From assembly GCA_024362935.1 (NCBI GenBank), contig JANCRA010000016.1, positions 20,815,165 through 20,879,164 on the forward strand: a stretch of 64,000 nucleotides of DNA, read 5' to 3'. The stretch comes from Setophaga petechia (lineage: Eukaryota > Chordata > Aves > Passeriformes > Parulidae). This document shows, in pieces, positions 25,396-38,923 of this stretch (position 1 is its first letter; every line of letters begins with the position of its first letter). The notes beneath the pieces are model-generated. The model saw nothing but the letters and a program-made list of their open reading frames with translations, made no database searches and had not been told where the DNA came from. The position numbers were made by a program, and so were the translations under genes.

Positions 25396-28300
25396 TTAAT
25401 GTGAAGGGAAAGGCAAGAGAGTGGGAAAGTACTGTTTTCTAGCACTTTGCAAGCTGCTAACACAATCCCAGTGCTGTGTACCAATTAGCTTGTCAGTGCA
25501 CGGCAGTAAGTGTTTCTTGATACCTACATCTGAGCAAATAGCTTTTTCACTTTGTCTCGCAAGGGGAAAACGTTGCTGCTCACTAAACAACTTCCATCGT
25601 GTTGTAGAAGTTGCACAGAGGGCTGCAGTGTGTTTTGCAAAATGTAAAAGAAAGTTGTCTAAGACGCCTTCCTTTCAAGTATTAATGTGAAGGGAAAGGC
25701 AAGAGAGTGGGAAAGTACTGTTTTCTAGCAATTTGCAAGCTGCTAACACAATCCCAGTTCTGTGTAGCAATTAGCTGTTCAGTGCACTGCAGTAAGTGTT
25801 TCTTGTCACCTACATCTAGGCAAATAGCTTTTTCACTATGTCTCGCAAGGAGAAAACCTTCCTGCTCACTAAACAACTTCCATCGTGTTGTAGATGTTGC
25901 AGAGAGGGCTGCAGAGTTTTTTGACACAAGAAAAAGAAAGTTGTCTAAGGTGCCTTCTTTTCAAGTATTAATGTGAAGGGAAAGGCAAGAGAGTGGGAAA
26001 GTACTGTTTTCTAGCACTTTGCAAGCTGCTAACACAATCCCAGTGCTGTGTAGCAATTAGCTTGTCAGTGCACGGCAGTAAGTGTTTCTTGATACCTACA
26101 TCTGAGCAAATAGCTTTTTCACTTTGTCTCGCAAGGGGAAAACGTTGCTGCTCACTAAACAACTTCCATCGTGTTGTAGAAGTTGCACAGACGGCTGCAG
26201 TGTGTTTTACAAAATGTAAAAGAAAGTTGTCTAAGACGCCTTCCTTTCAAGTATTAATGTGAAGGGAAAGGCAAGAGAGTGGGAAAGTACTGTTTTCTAG
26301 CACTTTGCAAGCTGCTAACACAGTCCTAGTGCTGTGTAGCAGTTAGCTGTTCAGTGCACTGCAGTAAGTGTTTCTTGTCACCTACATCTAAGCAAAAAGC
26401 TTTTTCACTATGTCTCGCAAGGAGAAAACCTTCCTGCTCACTAAACAACTTCCATCGTGTTGTAGATATTGCAGAGAAGGCTGCAGAGTTTTTTGACACA
26501 AGAAAAAGAAAGTTGTCTAAGATGCTTTCCTTTCAAATATTAATGTGAAGGGAAAGGCAAGAGAGTGGGAAAGTACTGTTTTCTAGCACTTTGCAGGCTG
26601 CTAACACAATCCCAGTGCTGTGTAGTAGTTAGCTTTTCAGTGCACTGCAGTAAGTGTTTCTTCTCACCTACATCTAAGCAAATAGCTTTTTCACTATGTC
26701 TCGCAAGGAGAAAACCTTCTTGCTCACTAAACATCTCCTATCGTGTTCTAGGAGTTGCACAGAGGGCTGCAGTGTGTTCTGTAACAAGAAAAAGAAAGTT
26801 GTCTAAGACGCCTTCCTTTCAAGTATTAATGTGAAGGGAAAGGCAAGAGAGTGGGAAAGTACTGTTTTCTAGCAATTTGCAAGCTGCTAACACAATCCCA
26901 GTTCTGTGTAGCAATTAGCTGTTCAGTGCACTGCAGTAAGTGTTTCTTGTCACCTACATTTAAGCAAATAGCTTTTTCACTATGTCTCGCAAGGAGAAAA
27001 CCTTCCTGCTCACTAAACAACTTCCATCGTGTTGTAGATGTTGCAGAGAGGGCTGCAGAGTTTTTTGACACAAGAAAAAGAAAGTTGTCTAAGATGCCTT
27101 CCTTTCAAGTATTAATGTGAAGGGAAAGGCAAGAGAGTGGGAAAGTACTGTTTTCTAGCACTTTGCAGGCTGCTAACACAATCCCAGTGCTGTGTACCAA
27201 TTAACTTGTCACTGCACTGCAGTAAGAGTTTCTTGTAACCTATATCTAAGCAAATAGCTTTTTCACTATGTCTTGCAAGGAGAAAACCTTCTTGCTCACT
27301 AAACATTTCCTATCGTGTTCCAGAAGTTGCACAGAGGGCTGCAGTGTGTTTTGACACAAGAAAAAGAAAGTTGTCTAAGACGCCTTCCATTCAAGTATTA
27401 ATGTGAAGGGAAAGGCAAGAGAGAGGGAAAGTACTGTTTTCTAGCACTTTGCAAGCTGCTAACACAATCGCAGTGCTGTGTAGCAATTAGCTTGTCAGTG
27501 CACGGCAGTAAGTGTTTCTTGATACCTACATCTGAGCAAATAGCTTTTTCACTTTGTCTCGCAAGGGGAAAACGTTGCTGCTCACTAAACAACTTCCATC
27601 GTGTTGTAGAAGTTGCACAGAGGGCTGCAGTGTCTTCTGTAACAAGAAAAAGAAAGTTGTCTAAGACGCCTTCCTTTCAAGTATTAATGTGAAGGGAAAG
27701 GCAAGAGAGTGGGAAAGTACTGTTTTCTAGCACTTTGCAAGCTGCTAACACAATCGCAGTTCTGTGTAGCAATTAGCTTTTCAGTGCACTGCAGTAAGTG
27801 TTTCTTGATACCTACATCTGAGCAAATAGCTTTTTCACTTTGTCTCGCAAGGAGAAAACCCTCCTGCTCACTAAACATTTCCTATCGTGTTCTAGAAGTT
27901 GCACAGAGGGCTGCAGTGTGTTTTGCAAAATGTAAAAGAAAGTTGTCTAAGACGCCTTCCTTTCAAGTATTAATGTGAAGGGAAAGGCAAGAGAGTGGGA
28001 AAGTACTGTTTTCTAGCAATTTGCAAGCTGCTAACACAATCCCAGTTCTGTGTAGCAGTTAGCTGTTCAGTGCACTGCAGTAAGTGTTTCTTGTCACCTA
28101 CATCTAAGCAAAAAGCTTTTTCACTATGTCTCGCAAGGAGAAAACCTTCCTGCTCACTAAACAACTTCCATCGTGTTGTAGATGTTGCAGAGAGGGCTGC
28201 AGAGTTTTTTGACACAAGAAAAAGAAAGTTGTCTAAGACGCCTTCCTTTCAAGTATTAATGTGAAGGGAAAGGCAAGAGAGTGGGAAAGTACTGTTTTCT

Positions 28301-28832
28301 AGCACTTTGCAAGCTGCTAACACAATCCCAGTGCTGTGTAGCAATTAGCTTGTCAGTGCACGGCAGTAAGTGTTTCTTGATACCTACATCTGAGCAAATA
28401 GCTTTTTCACTTTGTCTCGCAAGGGGAAAACGTTGCTGCTCACTAAACAACTTCCATCGTGTTGTAGAAGTTGCACAGACGGCTGCAGTGTGTTTTGCAA
28501 AATGTAAAAGAAAGTTGTCTAAGACGCCTTCCTTTCAAGTATTAATGTGAAGGGAAAGGCAAGAGAGTGGGAAAGTACTGTTTTCTAGCACTTTGCAAGC
28601 TGCTAACACAATCCCAGTTCTGTGTAGCAATTAGCTTTTCAGTGCACTGCAGTAAGTGTTTCTTGTCACCTACATCTAAGCAAATAGCTTTTTCACTATG
28701 TCTCGCAAGGAGAAAACCTTCTTGCTCACTAAACATTTCCTATCGTGTTCCAGAAGTTGCACAGAGGGCTGCAGTGTGTTTTGACACAAGAAAAAGAAAG
28801 TTGTCTAAGACGCCTTCCATTCAAGTATTAAT
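25396..28832. repeat. Satellite segment shared with 34134-37570
   Basis: Twelve monomers leading to the next CpG block. The same order recurs 8738 bp downstream, with shared rare variants (ACATCTAGGC near 25813, AAGGTGCCTTCTTTTC near 25947, GATATTGCAGAGAAGG near 26464, GAGAGAGGG near 27419). Confidence 0.9.
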
Positions 28833-30185
28833 GTGAAGGGAAAGGCAAGAGAGTGGCAAAGTACTGTTTTCTATCACTTTGAAAGCTGCTTACCCAATCC
28901 CAGTTTTGTGCCGCTTCGTAGTTCGCCGTTCAGAAGCTGCCGCAGTCTCTGTTTCCCGGAGAAGGAGAAGACGCTTCTTGGCGCGAAGAATCTGGTGTCG
29001 TTACGCCGATCGCGGCGTGCTCCGGAGAACAGCTACGGCCGAGAGACACCCGGAAGCGGCGCTTAAAGGCACAGTGCTCCGTCTCCTGGTCTTTAGCGTC
29101 TCCTGCCGGCTACACCTTAGCAAAAAGCTTTTTCATTCTGTCTCGCCAGGAGAAACTGTGTCTGTTCACAAAAAACCTCCCATCGTGCTCTAGAGGTTGC
29201 AGGCAGCTCTGCAGAGTGTTTTGCAACAAGAAAAAGTAACTTGTCCAAAAAAGCCATCAATTGGAATGTTCCTGGAAAGGGAAAATGCAGGAGAGCGGAT
29301 AGGTACTGTTTTCTACCAGTTTGCAAGCTGGACACACAATCCCAGTGTTATACTACGATTGACTTTGCAGTGCACTGTAATAATTGCCTATTGTTACTAC
29401 ATCTAAGCCAATAGCGTTTGCATTATATCTCTTCAGGAGAAACTGTACCAGTTCAGAAAACAACTCTCATTTTTTCTAGAAGTTGCACGGAGGTGTGCAG
29501 AGTGTTTTGCAAGAAGCAAAAGAAAGTTGTCCAAAACTGCTGCCATTCGAATAGTAATGCGAATGGAAAAGGCAGGAAAGTGGAAAGCTGCTGTTTTCTA
29601 TCTGTTTGTAAGCTGCTTACACAATCCCAGAGTTGTGCAGCAATTAGTTTTTCAGTGCACTGTAGTAGGTGCCTCTTTTCACCTGCATCTAAGCAAATTG
29701 CTTTTTCCCCATGTCTCGCAAGGAGAAACTGAGCCAGTTCAGAAAACATCTCCCATCGAGTTCTAGAGATTGCAGGCAGGTGTGCAGAGTGTTTTGCAAG
29801 AAGCAAAAGAAAGTTGTCTAAAACGCCTTGCATTCAAATAGAAATGTGAATAGAAAAGGCAGGAGAAGGGAGAGGTACTGTTTTCTATCAGTTTGCAACC
29901 TGCTTACACAATCTGCGTGTTGTGCAGCAATTAGCTTGCAGTGCACTGTAGTAGGTGCCTCTTTTCACCTATATCTAAGCAAATTGCTTTTTCCCCATGT
30001 CTTGCAAAGAGAAACTGAGCCAGTTCAGAAAATATCTCCCATCGACTTCTAGAGATTGCAGGCAGGTGTGCAGAGCGTTTTGCAAGAAGCCAAAGAAAGT
30101 TGTCTAAAATTCTTTCCATTCGAATAGTAATGTGCATGGAAAAGGCAGGAAGAGTGGAAAGGTACTGTTTTCTATCACTTTGCAA
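28833..30185. repeat. Diverged satellite block with CpG-dense insert, copy 4
   Basis: Offset 15890 bp from copy 3. Shares GAGTGGCAAAG with copies 3 and 5, but has AGCCATCAATTGG, mixing a copy-3 base with a copy-2 base. This suggests gene conversion between blocks. Confidence 0.9.
28910..29110. other. CpG-dense segment, copy 4
   Basis: Same core, apparently unchanged from copy 1. Confidence 0.7.
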
Positions 30186-33100
30186 GCTGCTAACACAATT
30201 CTAGTTCTGTGTAGCAATTAGCTGTTCAGTGCACTGCAGTAAGTGTTTCTTGTCACCCACATATAAGCAAATAGCTTTTTCACTATGTCTCGCAAGGAGA
30301 AAACCTTCCTGCTCACTAAACAACTTCCATCGTGTTGTAGATGTTGCAGAGAGGGCTGCAGAGTTTTTTGACACAAGAAAAAAAAAGTTGTCTAAGATGC
30401 CTTCCTTTCAAGTATTAATGTGAAGGGAAAGGCAAGAGAGTGGGAAAGTACTGTTTTCTAGCACTTTGCAAGCTGCTAACACAATCGCAGTGCTGTGTAG
30501 CAATTAGCTTGTCAGTGCACGGCAGTAAGTGTTTCTTGATACCTACATCTGAGCAAATAGCTTTTTCACTTTGTCTCGCAAAGGGGAAAACGTTGCTGCT
30601 CACTAAACAACTTCCATCGTGTTGTAGAAGTTGCACAGAGGGCTGCAATGTGTTTTGCAAAATGTAAAAGAAAGTTGTCTAAGACGCCTTCCTTTCAAGT
30701 ATTAATGTGAAGGGAAAGGCAAGAGAGTGGGAAAGTACTGTTTTCTAGCACTTTGCAAGCTGCTAACACAATCCCAGTTCTGTGTAGCAATTAGCTGTTC
30801 AGTGCACTGCAGTAAGTGTTTCTTGTTACCTACATCTAAGCAAAAAGCTTTTTCACTATGTCTCGCAAGGAGAAAACCTTCTTGCTCACTAAACATTTCC
30901 TATCGTGTTCCAGAAGTTGCACAGAGGGCTGCAGTGTGTTTTGACACAAGAAAAAGAAAGTTGTCTAAGACGCCTTCCTTTCAAGTATTAATGTGAAGGG
31001 AAAGGCAAGAGAGTGGGAAAGTACTGTTTTCTAGCACTTTGCAAGCTGCTAACACAATCCCAGTGCTGTGTACCAATTAGCTTGTCAGTGCACGGCAGTA
31101 AGTGTTTCTTGATACCTACATCTGAGCAAATAGCTTTTTCACTTTGTCTCGCAAGGGGAAAACGTTGCTGCTCACTAAACAACTTCCATCGTGTTGTAGA
31201 AGTTGCACAGAGGGCTGCAGTGTGTTTTGCAAAATGTAAAAGAAAGTTGACTAAGACGCCTTCCTTTCAAGTATTAATGTGAAGGGAAAGGCAAGAGAGT
31301 GGGAAAGTACTGTTTTCTAGCACTTTGCAAGCTGCTAACACAGTACTAGTGCTGTGTAGCAGTTAGCTGTTCAGTGCACTGCAGTAAGTGTTTCTTGTCA
31401 CCTACATCTAAGCAAAAAGCTTTTTCAATATGTCTCGCAAGGAGAAAACCTTCCTGCTCACTAAACAACTTCCATCGTGTTGTAGATGTTGCAGAGAGGG
31501 CTGCAGAGTTTTTTGACACAAGAAAAGGAAAGTTGTCTAAGATGCCTTCCTTTCAAGTATTAATGTGAAGGGAAAGGCAAGAGAGTGGGAAAGTACTGTT
31601 TTCTAGCACTTTGCAGGCTGCTAACACAATCGCAGTGCTGTGTAGCAGTTAGCTTTTCAGTGCACTGCAGTAAGTGTTTCTTGTCACCTACATCTAAGCA
31701 AATAGCTTTTTCACTATGTCTCGCAAGGAGAAAACCTTCTTGCTCATTAAACATCTCCTATCGTGTTCTAGAAGTTGCACAGAGGGCTGCAGTGTGTTCT
31801 GTAACAAGAAAAAGAAAGTTGTCTAAGACGCCTTCCTTTCAAGTATTAATGTGAAGGGAAAGGCAAGAGAGTGGGAAAGTACTGTTTTCTAGCACTTTGC
31901 AAGCTGCTAACACAATCGCAGTGCTGTGTACCAATTAGCTTGTCAGTGCACGGCAGTAAGTGTTTCTTGATACCTACATCTGAGCAAATAGCTTTTTCAC
32001 TTTGTCTCGCAAGGGGAAAAGGTTGCTGCTCACTAAACAACTTCCATCATGTTGTAGAAGTTCCACAGAGGGCTGCAGTGTGTTTTGCAAAATGTAAAAG
32101 AAAGTTATCTAAGACGCCTTCCTTTCAAGTATTAATGTGAAGGGAAAGGCAAGAGAGTGGGAAAGTACTGTTTTCTAGCACTTTGCAAGCTGCTAACACA
32201 ATCCCAGTTCTGTGTAGCAATTAGCTGTTCAGTGCACTGCAGTAAGTGTTTCTTGTCACCTACATCTAAGCAAATAGCTTTTTCACTATGTCTCGCAAGG
32301 AGAAAACCTTCCTGCTCACTAAACAACTTCCATCGTGTTGTAGATGTTGCAGAGAGGGCTGCAGAGTTTTTTGACACAAGAAAAAGAAAGTTGTCTAAGA
32401 TGCCTTCCTTTCAAGTATTAATGTGAAGGGAAAGGCAAGAGAGTGGGAAAGTACTGTTTTCTAGCACTTTGCAGGCTGCTAACACAATCCCAGTGCTGTG
32501 TACCAATTAACTTGTCACTGCACTGCAGTAAGAGTTTCTTGTAACCTATATCTAAGCAAATAGCTTTTTCACTATGTCTTGCAAAGAGAAAACCTTCTTG
32601 CTCACTAAACATTTCCTATCGTGTTCCAGAAGTTGCACAGAGGGCTGCAGTGTGTTTTCACACAAGAAAAAGAAAGTTGTCTAAGACGCCTTCCGTTCAA
32701 GTATTAATGTGAAGGGAAAGGCAAGAGAGTGGGAAAGTACTGTTTTCTAGCACTTTGCAAGCTGCTAACACAGTCCTAGTGCTGTGTAGCAGTTAGCTGT
32801 TCAGTGCACTGCAGTAAGTGTTTCTTGTCACCTACATCTAAGCAAAAAGCTTTTTCACTATGTCTCGCAAGGAGAAAACCTTCTTGCTCACTAAACATCT
32901 CCTATCGTGTTCTAGAAGTTGCACAGAGGGCTGCAGTGTGTTCTGTAACAAGAAAAAGAAAGTTGTCTAAGACGCCTTCCTTTCAAGTATTAATGTGAAG
33001 GGAAAGGCAAGAGAGTGGGAAAGTACTGTTTTCTAGCACTTTGCAAGCTGCTAACACAATCCCAGTGCTGTGTAGCAATTAGCTTGTCAGTGCACGGCAG

Positions 33101-36100
33101 TAAGTGTTTCTTGATACCTACATCTGAGCAAATAGCTTTTTCACTTTGTCTCGCAAGGGGAAAACGTTGCTGCTCACTAAACAACTTCCATCGTGTTGTA
33201 GAAGTTGCACAGACGGCTGCAGTGTGTTTTACAAAATGTAAAAGAAAGTTGTCTAAGACGCCTTCCTTTCAAGTATTAATGTGAAGGGAAAGGCAAGAGA
33301 GTGGGAAAGTACTGTTTTCTAGCACTTTGCAGGCTGCTAACACAATGGCAGTGCTGTGTAGTAGTTAGCTTTTCAGTGCACTGCAGTAAGTGTTTCTTCT
33401 CACCTACATCTAAGCAAATAGCTTTTTCACTATGTCTCGCAAGGAGAAAACCTTCTTGCTCACTAAACATCTCCTATCGTGTTCTAGGAGTTGCACAGAG
33501 GGCTGCAGTGTGTTCTGTAACAAGAAAAAGAAAGTTGTCTAAGACGCCTTCCTTTCAAGTATTAATGTGAAGGGAAAGGCAAGAGAGTGGGAAAGTACTG
33601 TTTTCTAGCAATTTGCAAGCTGCTAACACATTCGCAGTTCTGTGTAGCAATTAGCTTTTCAGTGCACTGCAGTAAGTGTTTCTTGATACCTACATCTGAG
33701 CAAATAGCTTTTTCACTTTGTCTCGCAAGGAGAAAACCTTCCTGCTCTCTAAACATTTCCTATCGTGTTCTAGAAGTTGCACAGAGGGCTGCAGTGTGTT
33801 TTGCAAAATGTAAAAGAAAGTTGTCTAAGACGCCTTCCTTTCAAGTATTAATGTGAAGGGAAAGGCAAGAGAGTGGGAAAGTACTGTTTTCTAGCACTTT
33901 GCAAGCTGCTAACACAGTCCTAGTGCTGTGTAGCAGTTAGCTGTTCAGTGCACTGCAGTAAGTGTTTCTTGTCACCTACATCTAAGCAAAAAGCTTTTTC
34001 ACTATGTCTCGCAAGGAGAAAACCTTCTTGCTCACTAAACATCTCCTATCGTGTTCTAGAAGTTGCACAGAGGGCTGCAGTGTGTTCTGTAACAAGAAAA
34101 AGAAAGTTGTCTAAGACGCCTTCCTTTCAAGTATTAATGTGAAGGGAAAGGCAAGAGAGTGGGAAAGTACTGTTTTCTAGCACTTTGCAAGCTGCTAACA
34201 CAATCCCAGTGCTGTGTACCAATTAGCTTGTCAGTGCACGGCAGTAAGTGTTTCTTGATACCTACATCTGAGCAAATAGCTTTTTCACTTTGTCTCGCAA
34301 GGGGAAAACGTTGCTGCTCACTAAACAACTTCCATCGTGTTGTAGAAGTTGCACAGAGGGCTGCAGTGTGTTTTGCAAAATGTAAAAGAAAGTTGTCTAA
34401 GACGCCTTCCTTTCAAGTATTAATGTGAAGGGAAAGGCAAGAGAGTGGGAAAGTACTGTTTTCTAGCAATTTGCAAGCTGCTAACACAATCCCAGTTCTG
34501 TGTAGCAATTAGCTGTTCAGTGCACTGCAGTAAGTGTTTCTTGTCACCTACATCTAGGCAAATAGCTTTTTCACTATGTCTCGCAAGGAGAAAACCTTCC
34601 TGCTCACTAAACAACTTCCATCGTGTTGTAGATGTTGCAGAGAGGGCTGCAGAGTTTTTTGACACAAGAAAAAGAAAGTTGTCTAAGGTGCCTTCTTTTC
34701 AAGTATTAATGTGAAGGGAAAGGCAAGAGAGTGGGAAAGTACTGTTTTCTAGCACTTTGCAAGCTGCTAACACAATCCCAGTGCTGTGTAGCAATTAGCT
34801 TGTCAGTGCACGGCAGTAAGTGTTTCTTGATACCTACATCTGAGCAAATAGCTTTTTCACTTTGTCTCGCAAGGGGAAAACGTTGCTGCTCACTAAACAA
34901 CTTCCATCGTGTTGTAGAAGTTGCACAGACGGCTGCAGTGTGTTTTACAAAATGTAAAAGAAAGTTGTCTAAGACGCCTTCCTTTCAAGTATTAATGTGA
35001 AGGGAAAGGCAAGAGAGTGGGAAAGTACTGTTTTCTAGCACTTTGCAAGCTGCTAACACAGTCCTAGTGCTGTGTAGCAGTTAGCTGTTCAGTGCACTGC
35101 AGTAAGTGTTTCTTGTCACCTACATCTAAGCAAAAAGCTTTTTCACTATGTCTCGCAAGGAGAAAACCTTCCTGCTCACTAAACAACTTCCATCGTGTTG
35201 TAGATATTGCAGAGAAGGCTGCAGAGTTTTTTGACACAAGAAAAAGAAAGTTGTCTAAGATGCTTTCCTTTCAAATATTAATGTGAAGGGAAAGGCAAGA
35301 GAGTGGGAAAGTACTGTTTTCTAGCACTTTGCAGGCTGCTAACACAATCCCAGTGCTGTGTAGTAGTTAGCTTTTCAGTGCACTGCAGTAAGTGTTTCTT
35401 CTCACCTACATCTAAGCAAATAGCTTTTTCACTATGTCTCGCAAGGAGAAAACCTTCTTGCTCACTAAACATCTCCTATCGTGTTCTAGGAGTTGCACAG
35501 AGGGCTGCAGTGTGTTCTGTAACAAGAAAAAGAAAGTTGTCTAAGACGCCTTCCTTTCAAGTATTAATGTGAAGGGAAAGGCAAGAGAGTGGGAAAGTAC
35601 TGTTTTCTAGCAATTTGCAAGCTGCTAACACAATCCCAGTTCTGTGTAGCAATTAGCTGTTCAGTGCACTGCAGTAAGTGTTTCTTGTCACCTACATTTA
35701 AGCAAATAGCTTTTTCACTATGTCTCGCAAGGAGAAAACCTTCCTGCTCACTAAACAACTTCCATCGTGTTGTAGATGTTGCAGAGAGGGCTGCAGAGTT
35801 TTTTGACACAAGAAAAAGAAAGTTGTCTAAGATGCCTTCCTTTCAAGTATTAATGTGAAGGGAAAGGCAAGAGAGTGGGAAAGTACTGTTTTCTAGCACT
35901 TTGCAGGCTGCTAACACAATCCCAGTGCTGTGTACCAATTAACTTGTCACTGCACTGCAGTAAGAGTTTCTTGTAACCTATATCTAAGCAAAAAGCTTTT
36001 TCACTATGTCTCGCAAGGAGAAAACCTTCTTGCTCACTAAACATTTCCTATCGTGTTCCAGAAGTTGCACAGAGGGCTGCAGTGTGTTTTGACACAAGAA

Positions 36101-37570
36101 AAAGAAAGTTGTCTAAGACGCCTTCCATTCAAGTATTAATGTGAAGGGAAAGGCAAGAGAGAGGGAAAGTACTGTTTTCTAGCACTTTGCAAGCTGCTAA
36201 CACAATCGCAGTGCTGTGTAGCAATTAGCTTGTCAGTGCACGGCAGTAAGTGTTTCTTGATACCTACATCTGAGCAAATAGCTTTTTCACTTTGTCTCGC
36301 AAGGGGAAAACGTTGCTGCTCACTAAACAACTTCCATCGTGTTGTAGAAGTTGCACAGAGGGCTGCAGTGTCTTCTGTAACAAGAAAAAGAAAGTTGTCT
36401 AAGACGCCTTCCTTTCAAGTATTAATGTGAAGGGAAAGGCAAGAGAGTGGGAAAGTACTGTTTTCTAGCACTTTGCAAGCTGCTAACACAATCGCAGTTC
36501 TGTGTAGCAATTAGCTTTTCAGTGCACTGCAGTAAGTGTTTCTTGATACCTACATCTGAGCAAATAGCTTTTTCACTTTGTCTCGCAAGGAGAAAACCCT
36601 CCTGCTCACTAAACATTTCCTATCGTGTTCTAGAAGTTGCACAGAGGGCTGCAGTGTGTTTTGCAAAATGTAAAAGAAAGTTGTCTAAGACGCCTTCCTT
36701 TCAAGTATTAATGTGAAGGGAAAGGCAAGAGAGTGGGAAAGTACTGTTTTCTAGCAATTTGCAAGCTGCTAACACAATCCCAGTTCTGTGTAGCAGTTAG
36801 CTGTTCAGTGCACTGCAGTAAGTGTTTCTTGTCACCTACATCTAAGCAAAAAGCTTTTTCACTATGTCTCGCAAGGAGAAAACCTTCCTGCTCACTAAAC
36901 AACTTCCATCGTGTTGTAGATGTTGCAGAGAGGGCTGCAGAGTTTTTTGACACAAGAAAAAGAAAGTTGTCTAAGACGCCTTCCTTTCAAGTATTAATGT
37001 GAAGGGAAAGGCAAGAGAGTGGGAAAGTACTGTTTTCTAGCACTTTGCAAGCTGCTAACACAATCGCAGTGCTGTGTAGCAATTAGCTTGTCAGTGCACG
37101 GCAGTAAGTGTTTCTTGATACCTACATCTGAGCAAATAGCTTTTTCACTTTGTCTCGCAAGGGGAAAAGGTTGCTGCTCACTAAACAACTTCCATCATGT
37201 TGTAGAAGTTGCACAGACGGCTGCAGTGTGTTTTGCAAAATGTAAAAGAAAGTTGTCTAAGACGCCTTCCTTTCAAGTATTAATGTGAAGGGAAAGGCAA
37301 GAGAGTGGGAAAGTACTGTTTTCTAGCACTTTGCAAGCTGCTAACACAATCCCAGTTCTGTGTAGCAATTAGCTTTTCAGTGCACTGCAGTAAGTGTTTC
37401 TTGTCACCTACATCTAAGCAAATAGCTTTTTCACTATGTCTCGCAAGGAGAAAACCTTCTTGCTCACTAAACATTTCCTATCGTGTTCCAGAAGTTGCAC
37501 AGAGGGCTGCAGTGTGTTTTGACACAAGAAAAAGAAAGTTGTCTAAGACGCCTTCCATTCAAGTATTAAT
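30186..37570. repeat. 286-bp satellite monomers, fourth higher-order unit
   Basis: A shortened version of the 14296-28832 interval. It has the extra-A marker at 30415-30660, runs through the same diagnostic monomers, and differs by a net loss of 7152 bp (25 monomers plus 2 bp). The end of the unit (34134-37570) repeats 25396-28832, except for one hybrid monomer at 36994-37279. Confidence 0.92.
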
Positions 37571-38923
37571 GTGAAGGGAAAGGCAAGAGAGTGGCAAAGT
37601 ACTGTTTTCTATCACTTTGAAAGCTGCTTACCCAATCCCAGTTTTGTGCCGCTTCGTAGTTCGCCGTTCAGAAGCTGCCGCAGTCTCTGTTTCCCGGAGA
37701 AGGAGAAGACGCTTCTTGGCGCGAAGAATCTGGTGTCGTTACGCCGATCGCGGCGTGCTCCGGAGAACAGCTACGGCCGAGAGACACCCGGAAGCGGCGC
37801 TTAAAGGCACAGTGCTCCGTCTCCTGGTCTTTAGCGTCTCCTGCCGGCTACACCTTAGCAAAAAGCTTTTTCATTCTGTCTCGCCAGGAGAAACTGTGTC
37901 TGTTCACAAAAAACCTCCCATCGTGCTCTAGAGGTTGCAGGCAGCTCTGCAGAGTGTTTTGCAACAAGAAAAAGTAACTTGTCCAAAAAAGCCATCAATT
38001 CGAATGTTCCTGGAAAGGGAAAATGCAGGAGAGCGGATAGGTACTGTTTTCTACCAGTTTGCAAGCTGGACACACAATCCCAGTGTTATACTACGATTGA
38101 CTTTGCAGTGCACTGTAATAATTGCCTATTGTTACTACATCTAAGCCAATAGCGTTTGCATTATATCTCTTCAGGAGAAACTGTACCAGTTCAGAAAACA
38201 ACTCTCATTTTTTCTAGAAGTTGCACGGAGGTGTGCAGAGTGTTTTGCAAGAAGCAAAAGAAAGTTGTCCAAAACTGCTGCCATTCGAATAGTAATGCGA
38301 ATGGAAAAGGCAGGAAAGTGGAAAGCTGCTGTTTTCTATCTGTTTGTAAGCTGCTTACACAATCCCAGAGTTGTGCAGCAATTAGTTTTTCAGTGCACTG
38401 TAGTAGGTGCCTCTTTTCACCTGCATCTAAGCAAATTGCTTTTTCCCCATGTCTCGCAAGGAGAAACTGAGCCAGTTCAGAAAACATCTCCCATCGAGTT
38501 CTAGAGATTGCAGGCAGGTGTGCAGAGTGTTTTGCAAGAAGCAAAAGAAAGTTGTCTAAAACGCCTTGCATTCAAATAGAAATGTGAATAGAAAAGGCAG
38601 GAGAAGGGAGAGGTACTGTTTTCTATCAGTTTGCAACCTGCTTACACAATCTGCGTGTTGTGCAGCAATTAGCTTGCAGTGCACTGTAGTAGGTGCCTCT
38701 TTTCACCTATATCTAAGCAAATTGCTTTTTCCCCATGTCTTGCAAAGAGAAACTGAGCCAGTTCAGAAAATATCTCCCATCGACTTCTAGAGATTGCAGG
38801 CAGGTGTGCAGAGCGTTTTGCAAGAAGCCAAAGAAAGTTGTCTAAAATTCTTTCCATTCGAATAGTAATGTGCATGGAAAAGGCAGGAAGAGTGGAAAGG
38901 TACTGTTTTCTATCACTTTGCAA
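37571..38923. repeat. Diverged satellite block with CpG-dense insert, copy 5
   Basis: Offset 8738 bp from copy 4; carries the copy-1/copy-3 form AGCCATCAATTCG. It is the last CpG block in the window: the remaining satellite (about 16 kb, ERV excluded) has none. Confidence 0.9.
37648..37848. other. CpG-dense segment, copy 5
   Basis: Same core, apparently unchanged from copy 1. Confidence 0.7.
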
